From contig NW_025940854.1 of the NCBI RefSeq assembly GCF_000764305.2, positions 1-64,000 on the forward strand: a stretch of 64,000 nucleotides of DNA. The letters are read 5' to 3'. Made by a program: the position numbers and the translations under genes. The DNA is from Hyalella azteca (lineage: Eukaryota; Arthropoda; Malacostraca; Amphipoda; Hyalellidae). The notes below the pieces were generated by a model, which was given only the letters and a program-made list of their open reading frames with translations, did not search any database and was not told the DNA's origin. Below, one piece after another: positions 59,936 through 64,000 of the stretch. Each line of letters starts with the position of its first letter. Positions within the stretch are counted from its first letter, which is position 1.

Positions 59936-61119
59936 ACATTTTACTCTGGTTATTCCTGTTTTAGGTGTCACTACTATTCTAAAGGTCAACCTTTGTGTTG
60001 GGATTCCAGTTCGGCGAAAGTTCTGGAACAGACTTCTCTTGTCCTCCCATTGTCTGTGTACTCAACTCAATTTTTTTCTTATATTTTCTTCATTTATCCT
60101 TTCTTTACAACTTTTTTTCCTGACTCTGTGACAAAATACATACAACTAGTTACTGATTTTCGATTCCAAGCTATTTTTTATTTTGAATTTGTGGTCTATT
60201 ATGACGTAACCTACTGACAAGAATTTATCTTTTGCTTAATTTAATTATTTTCCGCTACAAATTTAACTGCTTACCGACATTTGTGAAAAGCACTTGCTTA
60301 TACCAGCGACTATTTTACGAATTAAATTATCCTGAACCGTCTTAGTATCGACGTTCGGCTCCTTAATTCAGTTCTCCGGTCGCAGTCTGGCCCGATATTC
60401 AGCAGATGACGGGTGCCAGGCAAAACAGTCAATTCTTTCCTCATTTGTGATTCCCAACACGACAGCTTGCAATTCATCTTGACTGAGGCGATGCAATGTT
60501 AGGAGTAAAGTATTGAGTTCTTAGAAACCTGAAAAAGTCACGCAATTGGACATCCTATGAAGAAAATCTGCCAATAATATCGTAATGAGAAGACTCCTAA
60601 ATAAATAAATTGATTCAAATTTAGTTGCGTCTAAAACTTTAGAAAATAAAAGACTGAATCATAGTAAGAAATTCTTACCTTACTTTATTTTACGTCATGC
60701 GTATCCCAGCACGTAAGTAAAATGTTGAGGATAATCGAAATTCATCTACATTATCATTGTCAAACGATTGGAAAACATATGCTTTACATTAATAAATTTT
60801 GAACTTGTCCAAAAACTAAACTAATAGGGGAAGTCCAAGTTTTGTCGCTTTTGTACTGCCAAACTTTTTATTATTATTAATTATTAAACGGCCAAACTTT
60901 TTCTCCAAAAAAGTTCGATCCTTCACACAGTAGTAAAGTCATGAGTCACCGGGCATCAAAATATCTGAAGCCATATCGAGAAACTATAGCACGACATGAG
61001 AATCTTGTTTTCTTTGCTGCCAGTGTTTCAGGATTGCATCATGGCCTAATAATTCATGTTAAGTCAATAAAGGATAGCTTACAACAAGTAAAAAAAGCTT
61101 GCAACAGGAAAAAAAATGT

Positions 61120-61266
61120 AAATCGGTACTCACTGCAGTGAGTGACAGAGAGCGTATTTTCTCGTCGACGAAAACGTGAAGTCACGGACGGACAGACGGA
61201 CAGACAGACGGACATGATGAGCACAATAGCGCCTTTTTTCATAAATAAGAAAATGCGCTAAAAAGT
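61120..61266 (+). mobile_element. Fold-back element, copy 4
   Basis: tcggtactcactgcagtgag to gaaaatgcgctaaaaag, with a 14-base perfect palindrome CTCACTGCAGTGAG. Confidence 0.75.
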
Positions 61267-62844
61267 AGCTTTCAACAAGAGGTAAAGCAAACCACTTTTT
61301 AGCGACTAACAACTAACGCAGAAAAGTAAATAGGGTACTATAGAATAAGTGACACTTCCTTATCGACAGCACGAGCAGAGAGCGGACGTTGCACCGATAT
61401 ACATTTTTTGCCAGGGCCAAATGGTTCAGGATAACCAGCATAAAGAGAAAAACTTCATCACCATTTGAGCAAACTCTAAATTATTTCCCTGGGAATAGAT
61501 CTCCGTGAATCACCAACTCGTAAATTCTGAAAATGCCGAAGATAAATGGTTTGGAGAAGCAGCAGGTTTTTATAAAGTCCATACACTTAAGCTTTGCAAT
61601 ATTTTATTACCTATGGCAAAACCCGTTACCTAATCGAGTCACAATCGAGTTCCATGGAGATTAAAAACAAAATTTATTTCTTAGTGACAGCAACGAAGAT
61701 CCATTAAATAAAACTATTCTATCGGTAAAATAGTATGTGTAATAGGAAAATTACACAATTACAAACATGAGCTGAATTGGCCAAATCAGGCTATTCCTGA
61801 ATCCGACCCCAATTAAACTCGCTTGTTTATATATATTGACTTTATGTTTGCATACCTCAACGGTTGCGAGCTTCGCCAATAGTTTATTTGTCAGCCGGAA
61901 TTATTCAAGAACAGCGCGAGCACCTTAGTCATTAGGAGATGGAAGTGCAATATTGATGTCGTATGTTATTTTCATTTTGTGTCTTGCCAAGTCTGTTTTG
62001 ATACACAATGTTGTGTTTGAGAACGTCATACGTTACCTATTCTGCGAATGAATCATGCGTTGCATAAGTCTACGGAAAATACTTACAGCATTTTGTTTAC
62101 TATTTGAGGCTTACATATCTACATACGTTGCCTGTGAGGCCAAATTCTCTACTTTAGTATACCTTGCAAGCGTAAGACTGGTCGTAGCTGCTCTGACTGT
62201 CTCAACGGCTTTCAAAGTCACCATTGTGGTCACCTCTGAAGCAGGTGCTCAACTGAAGTGCTCTCAAACGCCACTCAACAACAGAAAAATTTCGAGGCAG
62301 AAAACCGTGCGTTTTATAGCCTTGTACTTAAAATTTCTTGAAAAGAGACCCGAAGTGAGCAAGAAATGATGTTTATTTTGGTCTTGCCTCGATTCAGCAC
62401 GTTATTTCTGGTAGTTTCTAATTTAGGATTAACTTAACCTTGGCTTTTGCTGGCTCATTTACTATTGTATTGCCTGCGAGAATTGAACACATGCCAGTTC
62501 AAGATCCTCGAAAGATGGCATCGCAAGCGAGTCCGGAATGATTTCAAGGGGAAATTCTTGCATACCTTCAAAAAAATTCTTTAAAAGATGCTATCGAAAA
62601 GCAAGGGAATGGTTTCACTAGTTAATACTGGAATTTGTTTTTGTTTGGAGTTGGAATTCAATTTGAAGTTCAAACTTGTTTGGAGTTCGAAAACCTGGCA
62701 ATACTCTTGTTATAATTTTTTACATTGTTAACCTTTCTTATTCGTGATTTTAGTTACGCATGAGCACAAAATATCAATTAATATATTATGAAATTATAAT
62801 ATATTATGAAATTATGAAACCGCTAAAATAAATATTCTCTTTTT

Positions 62845-62996
62845 AGCGCATTTTCTCATTTATGAAAAAAGCACTATTGTGCTCGCCATATCCGTCTGTC
62901 CGTTTGTCTGTCCGTCCGTGACTTCACCTTTTTGTCGACGAGAAAATGCGCTCTCTGTCACACACTTTAGTGAGTACTGAGTTATATTTTTTTACT
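62845..62996 (-). mobile_element. Fold-back element, copy 5 (inverted)
   Basis: It starts tttttagcgcattttctcat and ends gtgagtactgagttatattt, the same element in the opposite orientation. Confidence 0.78.
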
Positions 62997-63379
62997 TATA
63001 ACAAATTTCAGAAAAGTTTAGTTGCTTATGAATTATTTTAGCTTTATCCTTGGCCCGTGATGGGACCAGGCCTGTCCTTACGTTCTTAGTATGCGTTGAC
63101 ATCTTGCTGACTCAGCCTCTAGGCCAGAGTGCCAAGATGAGATGACCTCAGTAACCGAGTTTCTGATCTCTCACATGCTCAAAGTTCTGAGTAATTTATG
63201 AATTGCTTTTGCCTGAACGTTCCAATAACTTATTCTTTTCGATCTCAGTTATCTGTGAAACACAGGCAAACGGAATTCGTTTACGTGTACGAGTTATACC
63301 GTGCGCTCTGAAACAAATCGCTTAGAAATTATTGCACACAAAACCGAAGTAATTCCAGTAAGGAGCATCATCATATTAC

Positions 63380-63765
63380 AAAGCGTATCACCACTCAGCA
63401 GGCGTATCACCACTCAGGAAGCATATCACCACTCAGCCAGGCATATCACCACTCAGCCAGACGTATCACCACTCAGACAGGCGTATCACCACTCAGCCAG
63501 GCATATCACCACTCAGCCAGACGTATCACCACTCAGACAGGCGTATCACCACTCAGCCAGGCGTATCACCACTCAGCAAGAGTATCACCACTCAGCAGGT
63601 ATATCACCACTCAGCCAGGCGTATCACCACTCAGCAGGGCATATCACCACTCAGCAGGCGTATCATCACTCATCCAGACGTATCAATACTCAGTCAAGAG
63701 TATCACCACTCAGCCACCACTGAGTGGTGAGGCTACATCACCACTCAGGCAACATATCACCACTC
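63380..63765. repeat. 20-bp minisatellite, about 17 units
   Basis: Unit cgtatcaccactcagccagg with variants. Near 63712-63730 the array contains an inverted half unit (ccaccactgagtggtgag) that can form a hairpin with its neighbours. Confidence 0.9.
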
Positions 63766-64000
63766 GCCGTTCACACTTCCTACGTTCAGATCGTTATCAG
63801 AGTCCGGCATTACAGTGGCTGTGCGTCATTCATCGTGCGAGCCTCTATTGAAGCAATCTGAAGCCGCGTCAAAGCTGCTAGAAAATTTAACAGTTTAAGC
63901 AGCGGGCGAAACCCAAAACTTCATTTCATTTCGGCGGGCGCGAGAAATGTCTTTTGTATCCTCGCCTAAGCCCGCATTTAATTTAAGTCTAAACCAGCGG

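Noticed and set aside
61054..61312. Minus-strand frames with SVCLSVCPSV-like peptides
   Set aside because: They translate the (ACGGACAG)n core of the fold-back element, not a gene. The same applies near 36228 and 62900.
63380..63765. 20-bp repeats as CRISPR or coding repeats
   Set aside because: Plain minisatellite without spacers. The 140-codon frame exists only because the unit lacks stops.

Overview
This is eukaryotic, intron-rich, AT-rich DNA from a draft short-read assembly. It has spliced genes with GT-AG introns, interspersed fold-back elements, a tRNA-derived SINE and many minisatellites. Protein similarity points to an arthropod. A malacostracan (amphipod-like) crustacean is my best guess, but it rests on impression only. 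Five single-N joins (1150, 17485, 25461, 28871, 47033) and an unremoved Nextera mate-pair junction adapter (18136-18173) show that contig joining here is not fully trustworthy.

Region 1 (about 1-9163, minus strand): the 5' half of the acetyl-CoA carboxylase gene. Thirteen exons can be placed with matching splice phases, from the initiator ATG (9094) through the biotin carboxylase domain to the edge of the biotin carrier domain (1157). The gene then jumps, across the N at 1150, to an exon that lies just before the carboxyltransferase domain in the protein (821-1024). The biotinyl-lysine motif and several hundred residues of the central region are absent. A second coding loss lies inside exon 8. 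The gene runs off the left edge.

Region 2 (9164-14183): no coding sequence that I can support. It probably holds ACC 5' noncoding sequence and intergenic DNA.

Region 3 (14184-33125, minus strand): a large multi-CUB-domain type I membrane protein gene. It has a signal-peptide exon (32959-33079), at least thirteen CUB-coding exons, and a final exon with a transmembrane helix and a tail of about 250 residues (14184-15045). Much of it is present twice or three times in scrambled, partly deleted form (about 15.0-17.5 against 19.3-23.5 kb; 18.2-19.3 against 27.2-28.4 kb; 25.5-26.0 against 28.2-28.8 kb; 26.3-27.2 against 36.9-38.1 kb). Coding differences in the exons I compared are mainly synonymous. 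The window therefore shows either unmerged haplotypes or recent paralogs, with contig-joining errors added.

Region 4 (33-64 kb): no gene I can name. It holds minisatellites (units of 19, 20, 21, 22, 43, 52 and 53 bp), fold-back elements, a 324-bp tandem duplication, a candidate promoter with a short first exon at 34.2 kb, and a few exon-like islands (46.96, 52.66, 56.8 and 59.65 kb).

The most unusual theme is that many exon-intron boundaries in both genes are tandemly duplicated into the neighbouring intron, in 2 to 9 diverged copies. Because the copies have diverged, they are unlikely to be assembly artefacts.
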